This document shows, one piece after another, positions 5,955 to 6,187 of a DNA stretch of 6,187 bases. Numbering within the stretch: position 1 is the first letter of the stretch; each line of letters begins with the position of its first letter. Under the pieces are notes generated by a model. It did not search any database. It saw only the letters and a program-made list of their open reading frames with translations, and was not told the DNA's origin. The stretch covers positions 1 through 6,187 of the forward strand of contig JAISJA010000082.1 in the NCBI GenBank assembly GCA_031261765.1, in the 5' to 3' direction. Source of the stretch: Coriobacteriales bacterium. Its GTDB lineage: Bacteria; Actinomycetota; Coriobacteriia; Coriobacteriales; UBA8131. The position numbers were made by a program, and so were the translations under genes.

Positions 5955-6187
5955 TTATAGCTGCGCTTGTATAGCCTCCGTCGCTTTCTGTGTTTCCCAC
6001 GCGGCGCGCTCGGCGTCTATGGTCGTCCATTCGCCGTCCTTATATAGGACCTGCCCGTCAACCATGGTAAGGCAGACGTCTGAGCCCTGCGCGGAATACA
6101 CAAGGTTGTTCGCCGCGTTAGTGACGGGCTGCATCCACGGCACGTCCGTGTCCAACACGGCTATGTCTGCCCGCATACCTGCCTTTA
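5955..6187 (-). CDS. mtaD: C-terminal end of an MtaD/TrzA-type amidohydrolase (runs off right edge)
   Basis: Only the last 76 codons are inside the window, and the reading frame stays open to 6187. It begins KAGMRADIAVLDTD, the usual end-of-barrel segment of metal-dependent amidohydrolases (family form G..ADlvvlD). WMQPVTNAANNLVYSAQGSDV follows (17-37 of the visible part, split about WMQPVTN and NNLVYSA), then the small composite beta-sandwich ending MVDGQVLYKDGEW. This pattern is typical of 5-methylthioadenosine/S-adenosylhomocysteine deaminases, which turn MTA or SAH into the inosine forms in methionine salvage. The catalytic metal-binding residues lie beyond the edge, so a related chlorohydrolase or guanine-deaminase-type member cannot be excluded. 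The ATG at 6176 is internal, not the start. The TAA at 5957-5955 lies 24 bases before plsC, probably in the same transcript. Confidence 0.8.
   Translation of the reverse strand, partial: KAGMRADIAVLDTDVPWMQPVTNAANNLVYSAQGSDVCLTMVDGQVLYKDGEWTTIDAERAAWETQKATEAIQAQL

Overview
The window looks like a piece of bacterial chromosome that is mostly housekeeping. All seven recognisable genes are on the minus strand, so transcription runs from position 6187 towards 1. The DNA is GC-rich with compact gene spacing. The order plsC - ispH - DUF512 radical-SAM-like - der - plsY resembles neighbourhoods I recall from Coriobacteriia (Actinomycetota). A similar DUF512-der-plsY order occurs in Clostridia. The taxonomic call is an inference from gene content and from leaderless-type promoters, not a firm identification.

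Layout in transcription order. The C-terminal end of an MtaD-type amidohydrolase (6187-5955) runs off the right edge. After 24 bases comes plsC, a 1-acylglycerol-3-phosphate acyltransferase (5930-5061). ispH (5064-4216), the last enzyme of the MEP isoprenoid pathway, overlaps plsC by an ATGA. A DUF512 Fe-S/radical-SAM-like protein (4219-3116) overlaps ispH by another ATGA. An 11-base gap leads to a 12-helix MFS transporter (3104-1860). A 48-base gap with a consensus TATAAT six bases before the ATG leads to der, a double-GTPase ribosome assembly factor (1811-477). A 129-base intergenic region carries a palindromic repeat element. Finally the N-terminal part of plsY (347-1) runs off the left edge. 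plsY has neither its stop nor a closed ORF in the window and is easy to overlook.

How the genes fit together: PlsY and PlsC are the first and second acyltransferases of phosphatidic acid synthesis, and IspH supplies the isoprenoid precursors IPP and DMAPP. The region is therefore centred on membrane precursor synthesis, together with a ribosome-assembly GTPase. plsC-ispH-DUF512-MFS looks like one tightly coupled operon. der, and possibly plsY, appear to have their own leaderless promoters.

I found no clear new defence or mobile system. Points worth a second look are the missing PDZ region of the DUF512 protein, the leaderless promoter geometry at der and plsY, the nested inverted-repeat element between der and plsY, the near-exclusive use of ATA for isoleucine in GC-rich DNA, the MFS gene lying between DUF512 and der, and the acidic low-complexity tail of PlsC.
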